Notes: generated by a model not told the origin, from the sequence alone. DNA of 64,000 nt from Pantoea agglomerans (GCF_020149765.1 NZ_CP083809.1:992001-1056000), one strand, 5' to 3'. Positions 26,617-37,270 are shown, numbered from the stretch's first letter. Made by a program: numbers and translations.

Positions 26617-28941
26617 ATGAATTTGAAGAGCTGGAAAAAGCGGTGGCACTGGCCGCCGCTTGTTTTTTTGGCGCTGGTGCTGGCGCTGACTGGGCTTGAC
26701 CGGCTGTTTCCGCTGCCGCTGCGCCAGCTGCAGCCCGCGCGCGTGGTGGTGGCGGAAGACGGCACGCCGCTCTGGCGCTTTGCCGACAGGCAGGGCGTCT
26801 GGCGCTATCCGGTGACGACAGAAGAGGTCGCGCCCGCCTACCTTGAGGCGCTGCTCAACTATGAGGATCGCTGGTTCTGGCACCATCCCGGCATCAATCC
26901 GCTCGCTATCCTGCGCGCGGCGGGGCAGAACCTGCGCGCCGGGGCCATTATCTCGGGCGGCAGCACCCTGACTATGCAGGTCGCGCGCCTGATCGATCCG
27001 CAGCCGCGCTCGTTTTCCGGCAAGGCGGTACAGGCATGGCGGGCGCTGCAGCTGGAGTGGCACCTGTCGAAGCGTGAGATTCTGACGCTCTATCTCAATC
27101 GCGCTCCCTTTGGCGGCACGGTAGAGGGCGTGGGCGCAGCGAGCTGGATCTGGCTCGGCAAGCCGCCTTCGCAGCTGACCAAAGGCGAGGCCGCACTGCT
27201 GGCGGTGCTGCCGCAGGCCCCTGGCCGCCTTCGACCGGATCGCTGGCCGCGCCGCGCCGAGGCGGCACGCAACAAAGTGCTGCAGCGGCTGGCCGATCAT
27301 CGCGTCTGGCCGCAGCAGGAGGTCGATGAGATCCTGCAGGAGCCGGTCTGGCTGCCGCCGCGCCAGATGCCGCAGACCGCACCGCTGCTGGCGCGTCGCC
27401 TGCTGTCGCTCTCGGCGGAGGTTAAAATCGTCTCGACGCTGGATATCTCGCTGCAGCGCGAGCTGGAAAGCCTCGCTGCCGCCCTTAAGCCGCAGCTGCC
27501 GCCGCGCACCTCGCTGGCGATACTGGTGGCGGATCACACCGATATGAAAGTACGCGGCTATGTCGGCTCGGTGGATTTTCGCGACGACAGGCGCTTCGGC
27601 CATGTCGATATGGTCGCCAGCGTGCGATCGCCAGGCTCGGTGCTTAAACCCTTTATCTACGGCATGGCGCTGGACGACGGCCTGATCCACGGCGAATCGC
27701 TGCTGCAGGATGTGCCGCGCCGCTTTGGCGACTACCGGCCCGGCAATTTCGACAGCGGCTTTCACGGGCCGGTCAGCGCCAGCGAGGCGCTGAAGCGCTC
27801 GCTCAATCTGCCGGCGGTACAGCTGCTGGACGCCCTCGGCCCCAAAAGCGTGACGGCGCGGCTGCGCAATGCTGGACTGAACCTGCGCTTTCCGGCCGGC
27901 GGCGAGCCTAACCTGTCGCTGGCGCTGGGGGGTACCGGCGCCCGGCTGGATGAGCTGGTGGCGGCCTACAGCGCCTTCGCACGCCAGGGCAACGCCGCGC
28001 AGCTGCGCTACCTGGCGGATCAGCCGCTGCGGCAGCGTCGCCTGCTGTCGCCGGGTGCCGCCTGGATCGTACGGCGCATGCTGGCGGGCGACGCGCAGCC
28101 TCCAGCCAGCGGCGCGGTGAGCGATATCGTGCCGCTGGCGTGGAAAACCGGCACCAGCTACGGCTACCGCGACGCCTGGGCTATCGGCGTCACGCCGCGC
28201 TATCTTATCGGCGTCTGGGTCGGCAGGCCGGACGCCACGCCGGTCGCCGGTCAGGTCGGCTTCGCCTCGGCGGTACCGGTTATGCATCAGGTGGCGAACC
28301 TGCTGGCTGGTCATATGCCCGCTGGCGGCACGCCGCGCGATCCGCGTCCCGCCTCGGTCAGCGCGCAGAGCATCTGCTGGCCGGGCGGCCAGCCGTTGCC
28401 CGCCGGGGATGATAACTGCCGCCAGCGCCGACAAAGCTGGGTGCTGAATCAGACTCTCCCGCCGACGCTGCTGGCGCCGGGGCAGGAGGGCGTCAACGGC
28501 CTGCGGCTGCGCTACTGGCAAAATGCCCAGGGAAGGCGCGTGGCGGCGGACTGTCCCGACGCCCGGAGCCGCGAACAACTGCTGTGGCCGCTGCCGCTTG
28601 AGCCCTGGCTGCCACAGAGCGAGCAGCGCGCGCAGCGTCTGCCGCCGGTCGACGACGCCTGTCCGCCGCTGCGCCAGGGCAACGCGCCGCCAATGGTCAT
28701 CACCGGCGTGATTAACGGTCAGCATCTGCAGCCGCTGCCGGGCAAAGCGGTGCTGATCGTGCCGGTGGCGGTGCAGGGGGGCAGCGGCGAGCGCCGCTGG
28801 TGGTTTTTAAACGGCGAACCGGTCGAGCAGGGCAAGGAGAGCGCGCGCGTGCAGCTGGCGCTGCGCGACGCCGGCGCCTGTCAGCTGGTGGTCATGGATG
28901 AGGCGGGCGATCTAGCCACCGTCGCCTTTATCCGCGACTGA
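26617..28941 (+). CDS. pbpC: Penicillin-binding protein 1C (bifunctional transglycosylase/transpeptidase)
   Basis: Inner-membrane peptidoglycan synthase encoded with alpha-2-macroglobulin. The 774 residues (E. coli PbpC 770) start with a TM anchor (~15-30), then a GT51 transglycosylase domain with catalytic glutamate in NYEDRWFWHHPG and the motif GGSTLTMQVARL. The transpeptidase domain has SxxK in RSPGSVLKPFIYG and KTGTSYGYRD (KTG). A C-terminal BiPBP_C domain follows (~690-774). All catalytic motifs are intact. It starts 3 bases after the yfhM stop. Confidence 0.97.
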   Translation: MNLKSWKKRWHWPPLVFLALVLALTGLDRLFPLPLRQLQPARVVVAEDGTPLWRFADRQGVWRYPVTTEEVAPAYLEALLNYEDRWFWHHPGINPLAILRAAGQNLRAGAIISGGSTLTMQVARLIDPQPRSFSGKAVQAWRALQLEWHLSKREILTLYLNRAPFGGTVEGVGAASWIWLGKPPSQLTKGEAALLAVLPQAPGRLRPDRWPRRAEAARNKVLQRLADHRVWPQQEVDEILQEPVWLPPRQMPQTAPLLARRLLSLSAEVKIVSTLDISLQRELESLAAALKPQLPPRTSLAILVADHTDMKVRGYVGSVDFRDDRRFGHVDMVASVRSPGSVLKPFIYGMALDDGLIHGESLLQDVPRRFGDYRPGNFDSGFHGPVSASEALKRSLNLPAVQLLDALGPKSVTARLRNAGLNLRFPAGGEPNLSLALGGTGARLDELVAAYSAFARQGNAAQLRYLADQPLRQRRLLSPGAAWIVRRMLAGDAQPPASGAVSDIVPLAWKTGTSYGYRDAWAIGVTPRYLIGVWVGRPDATPVAGQVGFASAVPVMHQVANLLAGHMPAGGTPRDPRPASVSAQSICWPGGQPLPAGDDNCRQRRQSWVLNQTLPPTLLAPGQEGVNGLRLRYWQNAQGRRVAADCPDARSREQLLWPLPLEPWLPQSEQRAQRLPPVDDACPPLRQGNAPPMVITGVINGQHLQPLPGKAVLIVPVAVQGGSGERRWWFLNGEPVEQGKESARVQLALRDAGACQLVVMDEAGDLATVAFIRD

Positions 28942-29042
28942 AAAATGGCGCAATGCACAAAATTTGCCTGCCTGCATCGACAAATATCAATAATTTTCAA
29001 TAAATCATACGATAGCTAATAGGCAACGCCCGTTGATCTCCC

Positions 29043-29082
29043 TATAATCGGCGCGTTTTCTTACCGGGAGCGGGTTCCCGGT
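29043..29082 (+). promoter_or_regulatory. ndk promoter and 5'UTR hairpin
   Basis: TATAAT at 29043-29048 is a consensus -10 without an obvious -35. A hairpin ACCGGGA / TCCCGGT (29063-29082) followed by TTTCTTC lies in the leader before ndk, terminator-like but short of a full T tract. Confidence 0.5.
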
Positions 29083-29112
29083 TTCTTCAGGATGCTAAAG
29101 ACAGAGGTCAAC

Positions 29113-29544
29113 ATGGCAATCGAACGTACCTTCTCCATCATTAAACCAAACGCCGTTGCTAAAAACGTGATTGGCGCCATCTACAACCGTTTTGAAAGCG
29201 CAGGCTTCAAAATCGTTGGCGCTAAAATGCTGCAGCTGAGCAAAGAGCAGGCTGAAGGTTTCTACGCTGAGCACCAGGGCAAACCGTTCTTCGACGGCCT
29301 GGTAGAGTTCATGACCTCTGGTCCGGTTGTGGTATCTGTACTGGAAGGTGAAAACGCCGTTCAGCGTCACCGCGATCTGATGGGCGCAACCAACCCGGCG
29401 AACGCGCTGGCGGGTACCCTGCGCGCTGACTACGCTGACAGCTTCACCGAAAACGCCACCCACGGTTCTGACTCCGCTGAGTCTGCCGCGCGCGAAATCG
29501 CCTACTTCTTCGGCGAAAACGAGATCTGCCCGCGCACCCGTTAA
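29113..29544 (+). CDS. ndk: Nucleoside diphosphate kinase
   Basis: Transfers the terminal phosphate between nucleoside triphosphates and diphosphates through a phospho-histidine. The ATG at 29113 preceded by AGAGGT gives 143 residues, the standard length, with [18 protein letters not shown]. An ATG seven codons upstream (29092) is rejected. The catalytic His117 is in NATHGSDS. Monocistronic by context, with its own promoter. Confidence 0.98.
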   Translation: MAIERTFSIIKPNAVAKNVIGAIYNRFESAGFKIVGAKMLQLSKEQAEGFYAEHQGKPFFDGLVEFMTSGPVVVSVLEGENAVQRHRDLMGATNPANALAGTLRADYADSFTENATHGSDSAESAAREIAYFFGENEICPRTR

Positions 29545-29606
29545 TGGGCTGACGCCAGCCGGACAGCGCGCTTTACAAATTTCTACCTGACGCGCCGCTG
29601 TCTCTC

Positions 29607-29635
29607 CTGGCATCACAACGCAGATGTTGTACAAT
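29607..29635 (+). promoter_or_regulatory. Promoter between ndk and rlmN
   Basis: CTGGCA (29607-29612), 17 bases, TACAAT (29630-29635). A transcript from it would begin right at the following hairpin. Confidence 0.5.
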
Positions 29636-29639
29636 GTTG

Positions 29640-29681
29640 CGCCCTTGTTGAGATCGTCTCAGCAAGGGCGTCTTTTTTTTC
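29640..29681 (+). terminator. Strong intrinsic terminator upstream of rlmN
   Basis: CGCCCTTGTTGAGA / TCTCAGCAAGGGCG forms a long stem with a TCG loop followed by a T8 run. It can end ndk transcripts. It also lies immediately downstream of a promoter-like element, so it may attenuate an rlmN leader. Confidence 0.9.
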
Positions 29682-29729
29682 TATCCTTAACCAGAGCCAT
29701 AACGTGTAATAACGAGGCCAGAGAACATT

Positions 29730-30899
29730 ATGTCCGAACTGATTGTGACGCCGTCGTCCGCTTCCCCCGTTGCTGTTGCCCCCAAAAGCGAAAAAATTAA
29801 CCTGCTGGATCTCAACCGCCAGCAGATGCGCGAGCTTTTTCTCTCTATGGGTGAAAAACCTTTCCGTGCCGATCAGGTGATGAAGTGGATGTACCACTAC
29901 TGCTGCGACGATTTCGAGCAGATGACCGACATCAATAAGGTGCTGCGCGGCAAGCTGAGCCAGATTGCGGAAATTCGCGCGCCGGAAGTGGCGGAAGAGA
30001 TGCGCTCCAGCGACGGCACCATTAAGTGGGCGATCCGCGTCGGCGATCAGCTGGTGGAAACCGTCTATATCCCGGAAGATGACCGCGCCACGCTCTGCGT
30101 CTCCTCGCAGGTCGGCTGTGCGCTGGAGTGCAAATTCTGCTCCACGGCGCAGCAGGGCTTCAACCGCAATCTGCGCGTCTCCGAGATCATCGGCCAGGTA
30201 TGGCGCGCGGCGAAAATTATCGGCGCTGCCAAAGTTACCGGTCAGCGTCCTATCACCAACGTGGTGATGATGGGCATGGGCGAGCCGCTGCTCAACCTTA
30301 ACAACGTCGTGCCGGCGATGGAGATTATGCTGGACGATTTCGGTTTCGGCCTGTCGAAGCGTCGCGTCACCCTGTCGACGTCAGGCGTGGTACCGGCGCT
30401 GGATAAGCTCGGCGATATGATTGACGTTGCGCTGGCAATTTCGCTGCATGCGCCAAACGATAAGCTGCGCGACGATATCGTGCCGATTAACAAAAAGTAC
30501 AATATCGAGATGTTCCTCGGCGCGGTGAAGCGCTATCTGGCGAAGTCGAACGCCAATCAGGGGCGCGTCACCATTGAGTATGTCATGCTGGACCACGTTA
30601 ACGACAGCACCGACGATGCGCACGAGCTGGCGGCGCTGCTGAAGGATACGCCGAGCAAGATCAACCTGATCCCCTGGAACCCCTTCCCGGGCGCGCCTTA
30701 CGGCCGTAGCTCTAACAGCCGGGTTGACCGCTTTGCTAAAGTCCTGATGGAGTATGGCTTTACCACCATCGTGCGTAAAACGCGCGGCGACGATATCGAT
30801 GCTGCCTGCGGACAGCTGGCGGGCGATGTGATTGACCGCACCAAGCGTACGATGCGTAAAAAAATGGCGGGCGAAGCCATATCTGTGAAGGCGCTCTGA
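29730..30899 (+). CDS. rlmN: Dual-specificity 23S rRNA/tRNA adenine-C2 methyltransferase RlmN
   Basis: Radical-SAM enzyme that methylates A2503 of 23S rRNA and A37 of tRNAs. The 389 residues (E. coli 384) contain the radical-SAM motif CALECKFC and the conserved resolving/methylated cysteine region [12 protein letters not shown]. Conserved blocks [14 protein letters not shown] and [17 protein letters not shown] are present. pilW follows after 82 bases, then rodZ and ispG, a likely operon. Confidence 0.97.
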   Translation: MSELIVTPSSASPVAVAPKSEKINLLDLNRQQMRELFLSMGEKPFRADQVMKWMYHYCCDDFEQMTDINKVLRGKLSQIAEIRAPEVAEEMRSSDGTIKWAIRVGDQLVETVYIPEDDRATLCVSSQVGCALECKFCSTAQQGFNRNLRVSEIIGQVWRAAKIIGAAKVTGQRPITNVVMMGMGEPLLNLNNVVPAMEIMLDDFGFGLSKRRVTLSTSGVVPALDKLGDMIDVALAISLHAPNDKLRDDIVPINKKYNIEMFLGAVKRYLAKSNANQGRVTIEYVMLDHVNDSTDDAHELAALLKDTPSKINLIPWNPFPGAPYGRSSNSRVDRFAKVLMEYGFTTIVRKTRGDDIDAACGQLAGDVIDRTKRTMRKKMAGEAISVKAL

Positions 30900-30981
30900 A
30901 ACCAGCAACCCACCGTTTGACCCGATCGCGACGCGTGGCAGGCTACTGCCAGGCAATCTCTTTCGCGACCAGGAGAACGAA

Positions 30982-31713
30982 ATGGGTAAAGGATTACCGG
31001 CCAGCCTGCTGGCCCTGATTGTTGTAACCGGGTGTGTCAGCCAGAAGCCCCATTCCGCCGCGGCGGATACGCGGCTGGCGCTGGGAATGCACTATCTGGC
31101 GGCGGCGGATTACGCCGCCGCGCGCCGTAACTTCCAGCGGGCGCAGGCCGCCGCGCCGCGTGACTATCGAGTGGCCCTGGCGCTGGCGCGCCTGGCGGAG
31201 AAACAGGGCCGTCGCGATGAGGCGGCGCGCAGCTACCAGCAGGCGCAGCGGCTGGCACCGGCAAATGGCTTTGTGGCTAACAATTACGGTGCGTTTCTCT
31301 GCGCTTTAGGGCAGTATGACGAAGCGCATCAACAGTTTAAGCGGGCGATGAGCGCATCGGAAAATGAAGCGCGCATCGATGCGTGGGAACTGTCGGGATA
31401 TTGTTATCTTCAGGCTGATGACGCGCTGGCCGCGCGAGCGGCGCTGAGTCGGGCGCTGGAGGCGGATCGCGCGAAAGGCGACGCATTGCTGGATGAGGCG
31501 GAAAAACAACGTCTCCTCTCTCCGGCGCGTGCTCTACTGTTAATAGAGCTTTATCAGCAATATCTGCCTGCTACGGCGCGCAGCTTAGAGTTACAGATAC
31601 GTTTCGCCGCGCAACAGGGAAACGCTGCTGACGTTACACGTTATGGCGACCGGTTGGCGCGAAGTTTTCCACAATCGATACAGTACCAGCGTTATTTTGC
31701 TAATGAATACTGA
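30982..31713 (+). CDS. pilW: Type IV pilus biogenesis/stability lipoprotein PilW (TPR)
   Basis: 243-residue outer-membrane lipoprotein with TPR repeats, related to PilF/PilW, the pilotin that assists PilQ secretin assembly. The signal peptide ends in lipobox VTGC (cysteine ~18). TPR-like segments cover ~30-160 ([44 protein letters not shown]). No other pilus gene is in the window, so the assignment comes from position between rlmN and rodZ, standard in Yersinia/Erwinia relatives. Its 3' end overlaps rodZ by 11 bases. Confidence 0.9.
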   Translation: MGKGLPASLLALIVVTGCVSQKPHSAAADTRLALGMHYLAAADYAAARRNFQRAQAAAPRDYRVALALARLAEKQGRRDEAARSYQQAQRLAPANGFVANNYGAFLCALGQYDEAHQQFKRAMSASENEARIDAWELSGYCYLQADDALAARAALSRALEADRAKGDALLDEAEKQRLLSPARALLLIELYQQYLPATARSLELQIRFAAQQGNAADVTRYGDRLARSFPQSIQYQRYFANEY

Positions 31714-32713
31714 AGCCACTCAAGACAACTCTGCAGTACATTCCACAGGCGAACGCCTGCGTCTGGCCCGTGAGCAAATGGGGCTGACGCAGCAAAATGT
31801 AGCTGAACGCCTGTGCCTGAAACTTACGACCGTACGCGATATCGAAGAGGACAAAGCGCCTGCCGATCTGGCGTCGACCTTTTTGCGTGGATATATTCGC
31901 TCCTATGCCCGTCTGGTGCACATTCCTGAAGAGGAACTGCTGCCGATGATGGCGAAGCAGACGCCGGTGCGTGCGGCCAAAATCGAACCGATGCAGCACT
32001 TCTCGCTGGGCAAACGCCGCAAGAAACGCGACGGCTGGCTGATGATTTTCACCTGGCTGGTGCTCTTTGTGGTGGTCGGCCTGACCGGCGCGTGGTGGTG
32101 GCAAAACCATAAGGCGTCGCAGGAGGATCTGGTCTCAATGGCCGATCAAAACGGCAGCAGCGGCGACGCCAGCCAGTCTATTCCGCTCGACGGTGGCAGC
32201 AACGACGCCAGCGACGAAACGGCGGCGCCTGCCGCGCCAGACGAAACCAACGGCGTGGAGAGCAGCGCGGCGGCACCGGCTGCCAGCCAGCCGACCAGCA
32301 CCGCACCGACGCAGAGCGCTGGCAACAGCGCCGCGCCGGCTGCCACCTCGGCGAACAGCGCCGTGGTGTCACCCGCTCAGGCGCCGGTAGATAATGCGGC
32401 CAGCCCAACCTCTACCGCCGGCCAGCTGCCGACCAGCGGCGCAGCCGTTGGCGAAGCCGCCGCCGATCCCAATACCGTGGTGATGAACTTCAACGCCGAC
32501 TGCTGGCTGGAAGTCAGTGACGCGACCGGTAAAAAACTGTTCAGCGGAATGCAACGCAGCGGTGGTAAACTCAGCCTCTCCGGCACTGCGCCCTATCGTC
32601 TGAAAATTGGCGCACCCTCAGCGGTGCAGGTGCAATATCAGAACCAGCCGGTTGATTTAAGTCGTTTTATCCGTAATAACCAGGTTGCTCGCCTGACGTT
32701 GGGTGCGCAATAA
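31703..32713 (+). CDS. rodZ: Cytoskeletal cell-shape protein RodZ
   Basis: Bitopic inner-membrane protein that links MreB to the elongasome. The ATG at 31703 ([28 protein letters not shown]), inside the pilW end, gives 336 residues (E. coli 337). Domains are an N-terminal Xre-type HTH (~15-85), a basic juxtamembrane [11 protein letters not shown] helix ~112-132, a low-complexity Ala/Ser/Thr/Pro periplasmic linker (~140-255) and a C-terminal beta domain with [20 protein letters not shown]. The longer frame starting in pilW at 31643 is not supported. Confidence 0.97.
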   Translation: MNTEATQDNSAVHSTGERLRLAREQMGLTQQNVAERLCLKLTTVRDIEEDKAPADLASTFLRGYIRSYARLVHIPEEELLPMMAKQTPVRAAKIEPMQHFSLGKRRKKRDGWLMIFTWLVLFVVVGLTGAWWWQNHKASQEDLVSMADQNGSSGDASQSIPLDGGSNDASDETAAPAAPDETNGVESSAAAPAASQPTSTAPTQSAGNSAAPAATSANSAVVSPAQAPVDNAASPTSTAGQLPTSGAAVGEAAADPNTVVMNFNADCWLEVSDATGKKLFSGMQRSGGKLSLSGTAPYRLKIGAPSAVQVQYQNQPVDLSRFIRNNQVARLTLGAQ

Positions 32714-32750
32714 CGCTGCATCGCGCCCCGGGCAATTGTGGAGAAAGAAT

Positions 32751-33872
32751 ATGCATAACGAAGCACCCATTATCCGTCGTAAATCGACCCGGATTTATGT
32801 CGGCAAGGTGCCTGTCGGCGACGGCGCGCCTATCGCCGTTCAGTCGATGACCAATACTCGTACAACCGACGTCGACGCTACGGTCAATCAGATCAAAGCG
32901 CTTGAGCGCGTCGGCGTTGATATCGTCCGCGTTTCCGTGCCGACCATGGATGCCGCCGAAGCCTTTAAGCTGATCAAGCAGCGCGTCAATGTGCCGCTGG
33001 TGGCGGATATCCATTTTGACTACCGTATTGCGCTGAAAGTCGCCGAATATGGCGTCGACTGCCTGCGTATCAACCCAGGCAACATCGGCAACAACGAACG
33101 TATCCGCCAGGTGGTGGATTGCGCGCGCGACCATAATATTCCCATCCGTATCGGCGTAAACGCCGGTTCGCTGGAAAAAGATCTGCAGGAAAAGTATGGC
33201 GAGCCGACGCCGCAGGCGCTGCTGGAATCCGCTATGCGCCACGTCGATCATCTCGATCGCCTGAACTTCGATCAGTTCAAGGTAAGCGTAAAAGCATCCG
33301 ACGTCTTCCTGGCGGTCGAATCTTACCGTCTGCTGGCGAAGCAGATCGATCAGCCGCTGCACCTCGGCATTACCGAAGCGGGCGGCGCGCGCGCGGGCGC
33401 GGTGAAATCGGCCATCGGCCTGGGGCTGCTGCTCTCTGAAGGGATTGGCGACACGCTGCGTATCTCGCTGGCGGCCGATCCGGTAGAAGAGGTGAAAGTT
33501 GGCTTCGATATTCTGAAGTCGCTGCGCATTCGCTCGCGTGGTATCAACTTTATCGCCTGCCCGACCTGTTCGCGTCAGGAGTTTGACGTTATCGGCACGG
33601 TAAACGCCCTTGAGCAGCGCCTCGAAGACATTATCACGCCGATGGATGTCTCTATCATCGGCTGCGTGGTTAACGGCCCCGGCGAAGCGACGGTATCGAC
33701 GCTGGGCGTTACCGGCGGCAACAAGAAAAGCGGCTTCTACGAGGATGGCGTGCGCCAGCGCGAACGTCTCGATAACGATGATATGATCGATCAGCTGGAA
33801 GCGCGCATCCGCGCCAAAGCGACCATGCTGGACGAGAATCGTCGCATCAACGTGCAGCAGCTGGAAAACTAA
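32751..33872 (+). CDS. ispG: 4-hydroxy-3-methylbut-2-enyl diphosphate synthase (GcpE)
   Basis: [4Fe-4S] enzyme of the MEP isoprenoid pathway that converts MEcPP to HMBPP. The ATG at 32751 ([18 protein letters not shown]) with GGAGAAAG upstream gives 373 residues. Cluster cysteines are seen in CPTCSRQ and [13 protein letters not shown]. The in-frame ATG at 32703 lies upstream of the conserved N-terminus and is rejected. This essential Fe-S enzyme needs a working cluster assembly system even though the isc locus here is reduced. Confidence 0.97.
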   Translation: MHNEAPIIRRKSTRIYVGKVPVGDGAPIAVQSMTNTRTTDVDATVNQIKALERVGVDIVRVSVPTMDAAEAFKLIKQRVNVPLVADIHFDYRIALKVAEYGVDCLRINPGNIGNNERIRQVVDCARDHNIPIRIGVNAGSLEKDLQEKYGEPTPQALLESAMRHVDHLDRLNFDQFKVSVKASDVFLAVESYRLLAKQIDQPLHLGITEAGGARAGAVKSAIGLGLLLSEGIGDTLRISLAADPVEEVKVGFDILKSLRIRSRGINFIACPTCSRQEFDVIGTVNALEQRLEDIITPMDVSIIGCVVNGPGEATVSTLGVTGGNKKSGFYEDGVRQRERLDNDDMIDQLEARIRAKATMLDENRRINVQQLEN

Positions 33873-33904
33873 GCGTCGGCGCGCGCAGCGCGACTTTGTT
33901 CAAT

Positions 33905-33957
33905 GAACCTGTGCGGTTTCATCCTCATAAGGTATGATGCCGGACAGGTTTTTTTGC
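33905..33957 (+). terminator. Probable terminator between ispG and hisS
   Basis: AACCTGTGCGG and CCGGACAGGTT pair over 11 positions with one mismatch around a long loop and are followed by a T7 run. It ends 17 bases before hisS. Confidence 0.55.
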
Positions 33958-33973
33958 ATTAAGAGATTTTAAC

Positions 33974-35248
33974 GTGGCGAAGAATATTCAAGCTATCCGC
34001 GGCATGAACGATTACCTGCCGGCGGATACCGCTATCTGGCAACGCATTGAAGGTACGCTCAGGCAGGTGCTGGCCAGCTACGGCTACAGCGAAATTCGCA
34101 TGCCGATCGTCGAGCAGACTCCGCTGTTTAAACGCGCCATCGGCGAAGTAACCGATGTGGTCGAAAAAGAGATGTACACCTTTGACGACCGCAACGGCGA
34201 AAGCCTGACGCTGCGTCCCGAAGGAACCGCAGGCTGCGTGCGCGCCGGCATCGAACATGGCCTGCTCTACAATCAGGAGCAGCGTCTGTGGTATATGGGA
34301 CCGATGTTCCGCTACGAGCGTCCGCAGAAGGGGCGCTATCGTCAGTTCCACCAGATGGGTGCCGAGGTGTTCGGCCTGCAGGGCCCGGACGTGGACGCCG
34401 AGCTGATTATGCTGACCGCTCGCTGGTGGAAAGCGCTGGGCATCGCCGATCATGTGCGCCTGGAGCTTAACTCTATCGGTTCGCTGGAGGCGCGCGCTAA
34501 CTATCGCGAAGCGCTGGTGGCTTTCCTTGAGCAGCATAAAGAGACGCTGGACGAAGACAGCAAGCGCCGCATGTACACCAACCCGCTGCGCGTGCTCGAC
34601 AGCAAAAATCCTGACGTGCAGACGCTGCTTAACGATGCGCCGCAGCTGATGGATCATCTCGACGACGAATCGCGCGAGCATTTCCAGGGGCTGTGCGCCC
34701 TGCTGGACGATGCCGGCATCGCCTATCGCGTCAATCAGCGTCTGGTGCGCGGCCTCGACTACTACAACCGCACCGTTTTTGAATGGGTAACGGAGAGCCT
34801 CGGCGCGCAGGGCACCGTGTGCGGCGGCGGTCGCTACGACGGCCTGGTAGAGCAGCTGGGCGGTCGCGCGACGCCAGCGGTCGGTTTCGCTATGGGCATG
34901 GAGCGTCTGGTGCTGCTGGTGCAGGCGGTGAATCCTGAATTTGAACCGACGCGCGTTGTTGATGTCTATGTTATCGCTTCGGGCCAGGGCGTTCAGTCCG
35001 CTGCGATGCAGCTGGCGGAAAAACTGCGCGACGAAGCGCCGGAACTGAAGCTGATGACTAACTTCGGCGGCGGCAACTTCAAGAAGCAGTTTGCTCGCGC
35101 CGACAAGTGGGGCGCGCGCATCGCGCTGGTCGTGGGCGAAGATGAAGTGAAAGCCGGTCAGGTAGTTATCAAAGATCTGCGCAGCGGCGATCAGCAAACG
35201 CTGGCGCAGACAGAGGCTGCTGCTGCACTGCGCACGCTGTTAAAGTAA
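33974..35248 (+). CDS. hisS: Histidyl-tRNA synthetase
   Basis: Class II aminoacyl-tRNA synthetase for histidine, 424 residues, same length as E. coli. The start is GTG at 33974 (E. coli also uses GTG). Class II motifs and histidine-specific segments are present: [12 protein letters not shown] (motif 2 region), [29 protein letters not shown] and [14 protein letters not shown], then the anticodon-binding domain with [22 protein letters not shown]. It is followed by yfgM and bamB at short spacing. Confidence 0.98.
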   Translation: MAKNIQAIRGMNDYLPADTAIWQRIEGTLRQVLASYGYSEIRMPIVEQTPLFKRAIGEVTDVVEKEMYTFDDRNGESLTLRPEGTAGCVRAGIEHGLLYNQEQRLWYMGPMFRYERPQKGRYRQFHQMGAEVFGLQGPDVDAELIMLTARWWKALGIADHVRLELNSIGSLEARANYREALVAFLEQHKETLDEDSKRRMYTNPLRVLDSKNPDVQTLLNDAPQLMDHLDDESREHFQGLCALLDDAGIAYRVNQRLVRGLDYYNRTVFEWVTESLGAQGTVCGGGRYDGLVEQLGGRATPAVGFAMGMERLVLLVQAVNPEFEPTRVVDVYVIASGQGVQSAAMQLAEKLRDEAPELKLMTNFGGGNFKKQFARADKWGARIALVVGEDEVKAGQVVIKDLRSGDQQTLAQTEAAAALRTLLK

Positions 35249-35287
35249 GCGTAGCACGGCACCAACCAGAGAAAGGAGAGGGATCGC

Positions 35288-35905
35288 GTGGAAGTCTATA
35301 GCAACGAAAACGAGCAGGTTGACGCGGTACGTCGCTTTTTTGCCAGTAACGGCAAGGCGCTGGCGGTCGGCGTGATTATCGGTATTGCCGCGCTCGGCGG
35401 CTGGCGCTACTGGGCCAGTCACGAAGAGGGCTCGTCGAAAGCGCTTTCTGCACAGTATCAGCAAGTGACCACCGCTATGAAAGCCGATCAGCCAGCGACG
35501 CTGGATGCGGTAGCGAAATTCGTCAGCGAAAACAGCAACACCTATGGCGCACTGGCAGCGATGGACGCGGCGAAGCAGTATGTCGACGCCAACCAGCTGG
35601 ACAAGGCGTCTTCCCTGCTGGAAAACGGTCTGAAGAATACCAAAGATGCCAATTTGCAGGCGGTTATCAACCTGCGACTGGCGCGCATTCAACTGCAACA
35701 GAATCAGGCGGACGCCGCTCTTAAAACCCTCGACGCTGTCAAGGGCGATGGCTGGACAGCCATTGTGGCGGATATCCGCGGCGAAGCGCTGCTGAGCAAA
35801 GGCGACAAGCAGGGCGCGCGCGATGCGTGGAGCAAAGGCGTCGAGTCAGACGCTTCTCCGGCGCTGAAGCAAATGATGCAGATGAAGATGAATAACTTAA
35901 GCTAA
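35288..35905 (+). CDS. yfgM: SecYEG-associated ancillary protein YfgM
   Basis: Inner-membrane protein with a single TM helix (~24-42, ALAVGVIIGIAALGGWRYW) and a periplasmic TPR-like domain. In E. coli it associates with PpiD at the SecYEG translocon. A GTG start at 35288 with AGGAGAGG upstream gives 205 residues (E. coli 206). The conserved TYGALAAMDAAKQYVD and NLRLARIQLQQNQADAALKTLD segments are present. It lies between hisS and bamB, as in E. coli. Confidence 0.95.
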   Translation: MEVYSNENEQVDAVRRFFASNGKALAVGVIIGIAALGGWRYWASHEEGSSKALSAQYQQVTTAMKADQPATLDAVAKFVSENSNTYGALAAMDAAKQYVDANQLDKASSLLENGLKNTKDANLQAVINLRLARIQLQQNQADAALKTLDAVKGDGWTAIVADIRGEALLSKGDKQGARDAWSKGVESDASPALKQMMQMKMNNLS

Positions 35906-35924
35906 GCCAGTCAAGAGAGAGCGC

Positions 35925-37106
35925 ATGGAATTACGTAAATACCTGCTGCCAGGACTGATTTCAGTCACTTTGCTCAGCGGTTGTTCGCTGTTCAGCGGCG
36001 AAGAAGATGTAGTGAAAATGGCCCCGCTGCCAAAGGTGGAAAACCAGTTCACCCCTCAGGAAGTGTGGAGCACGTCGGTCGGTGACGGCATTGGCGACTT
36101 CTACTCTAACCTGCATCCGGCATGGCAGGACAACACCGTATTTGCGGCGGATCGTTTCGGCGTGGTTAAAGCGCTGGACGCCTCCAACGGCAAAGAAAAA
36201 TGGAAGGTCGATCTCTCTGAGAAAACCGGCTTCTTCTCGAAAAATATCTCGGCGCTGCTCTCCGGCGGCGTGACCGCTGCGGGCGAGCATCTCTATATCG
36301 GCAGCGAGCGCGGTCAGCTGTTCGCCCTGAACAGCAGCGACGGCAGCATCGCCTGGCAGACGCAGGTCGCTGGCGAAGCACTCTCCCGCCCGGTGGTAAG
36401 CGATGGCCTGGTGCTGGTGCATACCAGCAACGGTATGTTGCAGGGGCTGGATCAGAACAGCGGCGCGGTGAAGTGGAGCGTTAACCTCGATATGCCAGCA
36501 CTGTCGCTGCGCGGCGAGTCTGCGCCTGCGGTGGCCTTCGGCGGCGCGATTGTCGGCGGCGATAACGGCCGCGTCAGCGCGGTTATCATGAATCAGGGCC
36601 AGCTTATCTGGCAGCAGCGTATCTCCCAGCCGAGCGGCGCTACCGAAATCGATCGCCTGAACGACGTCGACACCACGCCGGTTATCGTCAACGGCGTGGT
36701 TTATGCGCTGGCCTACAACGGCAACCTGACCGCGCTCGATCTGCGCTCCGGCCAGATCCTGTGGAAGCGTGAAATCGGCGGGGTGAAAGATCTGATTGTC
36801 GATGCTGGTCGCATCTATCTGGTGGATCAGGATGACCGCGTGATCGCGCTTAACGCCGACGGCGGCGTCGCCATCTGGCGTCAGAGCGACCTGCTGCACC
36901 GCAACCTGACGGCGCCGGTGCTCTATAACGGCTATCTGGTGGTGGGCGACAGCGAAGGCTATCTGCACTGGCTCAACACCTCAGACGGTCGTTTCGTGGC
37001 GCAGCAGAAAGTCGACAGCGATGGCTTCCAGACCGAGCCGGTTGTCGCCAGCGATAAGCTGATCATTCAGGCTAAAGGCGGCGAGGTTTACGCGATTACG
37101 CGTTAA
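35925..37106 (+). CDS. bamB: Outer membrane protein assembly factor BamB
   Basis: Lipoprotein subunit of the BAM complex that inserts outer-membrane beta-barrel proteins. The 393 residues begin with a lipoprotein signal ending in LLSGC (cysteine ~20), followed by an eight-bladed PQQ-like beta propeller with repeated LDA..G..W/ALD motifs (VKALDASNGKEKWKVD, LFALNSSDGSIAWQTQ, LTALDLRSGQILWKRE). It is the third gene after hisS and yfgM and has a strong terminator. Confidence 0.97.
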   Translation: MELRKYLLPGLISVTLLSGCSLFSGEEDVVKMAPLPKVENQFTPQEVWSTSVGDGIGDFYSNLHPAWQDNTVFAADRFGVVKALDASNGKEKWKVDLSEKTGFFSKNISALLSGGVTAAGEHLYIGSERGQLFALNSSDGSIAWQTQVAGEALSRPVVSDGLVLVHTSNGMLQGLDQNSGAVKWSVNLDMPALSLRGESAPAVAFGGAIVGGDNGRVSAVIMNQGQLIWQQRISQPSGATEIDRLNDVDTTPVIVNGVVYALAYNGNLTALDLRSGQILWKREIGGVKDLIVDAGRIYLVDQDDRVIALNADGGVAIWRQSDLLHRNLTAPVLYNGYLVVGDSEGYLHWLNTSDGRFVAQQKVDSDGFQTEPVVASDKLIIQAKGGEVYAITR

Positions 37107-37133
37107 TACGCCACCGGGATTTGCCTTCCGTCT

Positions 37134-37169
37134 AACGGCTCCTGACGCGTCAGGAGCCGTTTCGTTTTT
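37134..37169 (+). terminator. Terminator of bamB
   Basis: AACGGCTCCTGACG and its exact complement form a continuous palindromic stem, followed by TTTCGTTTTT. Confidence 0.9.
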
Positions 37170-37223
37170 AGTCAGGCATGATATTCTTAGCGCCTTCAGC
37201 CTGAACCCGGCGGTTAAAACCGT

Positions 37224-37229
37224 TATAAT
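37224..37229 (+). promoter_or_regulatory. der promoter -10
   Basis: Consensus TATAAT lies 42 bases before the der start, between the bamB terminator and der. The -35 is not clear. Confidence 0.45.
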
Positions 37230-37270
37230 CACGCCATTCGGGCGATTAATTTTTTTATTGAGGCACTGTT

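Noticed and set aside
25873..28725. Long minus-strand frame (950 codons) opposite yfhM and pbpC
   Set aside because: It is antisense to two well-conserved genes, has low-complexity Q/R/A/L composition typical of GC-rich shadow frames, and resembles no protein family. Similar long antisense frames over purL, iscS, pepB, glyA, der and guaB were rejected for the same reason.
31643..31702. Upstream extension of rodZ
   Set aside because: The extension lies inside pilW in another frame and is not part of the conserved RodZ N-terminus MNTEAT.
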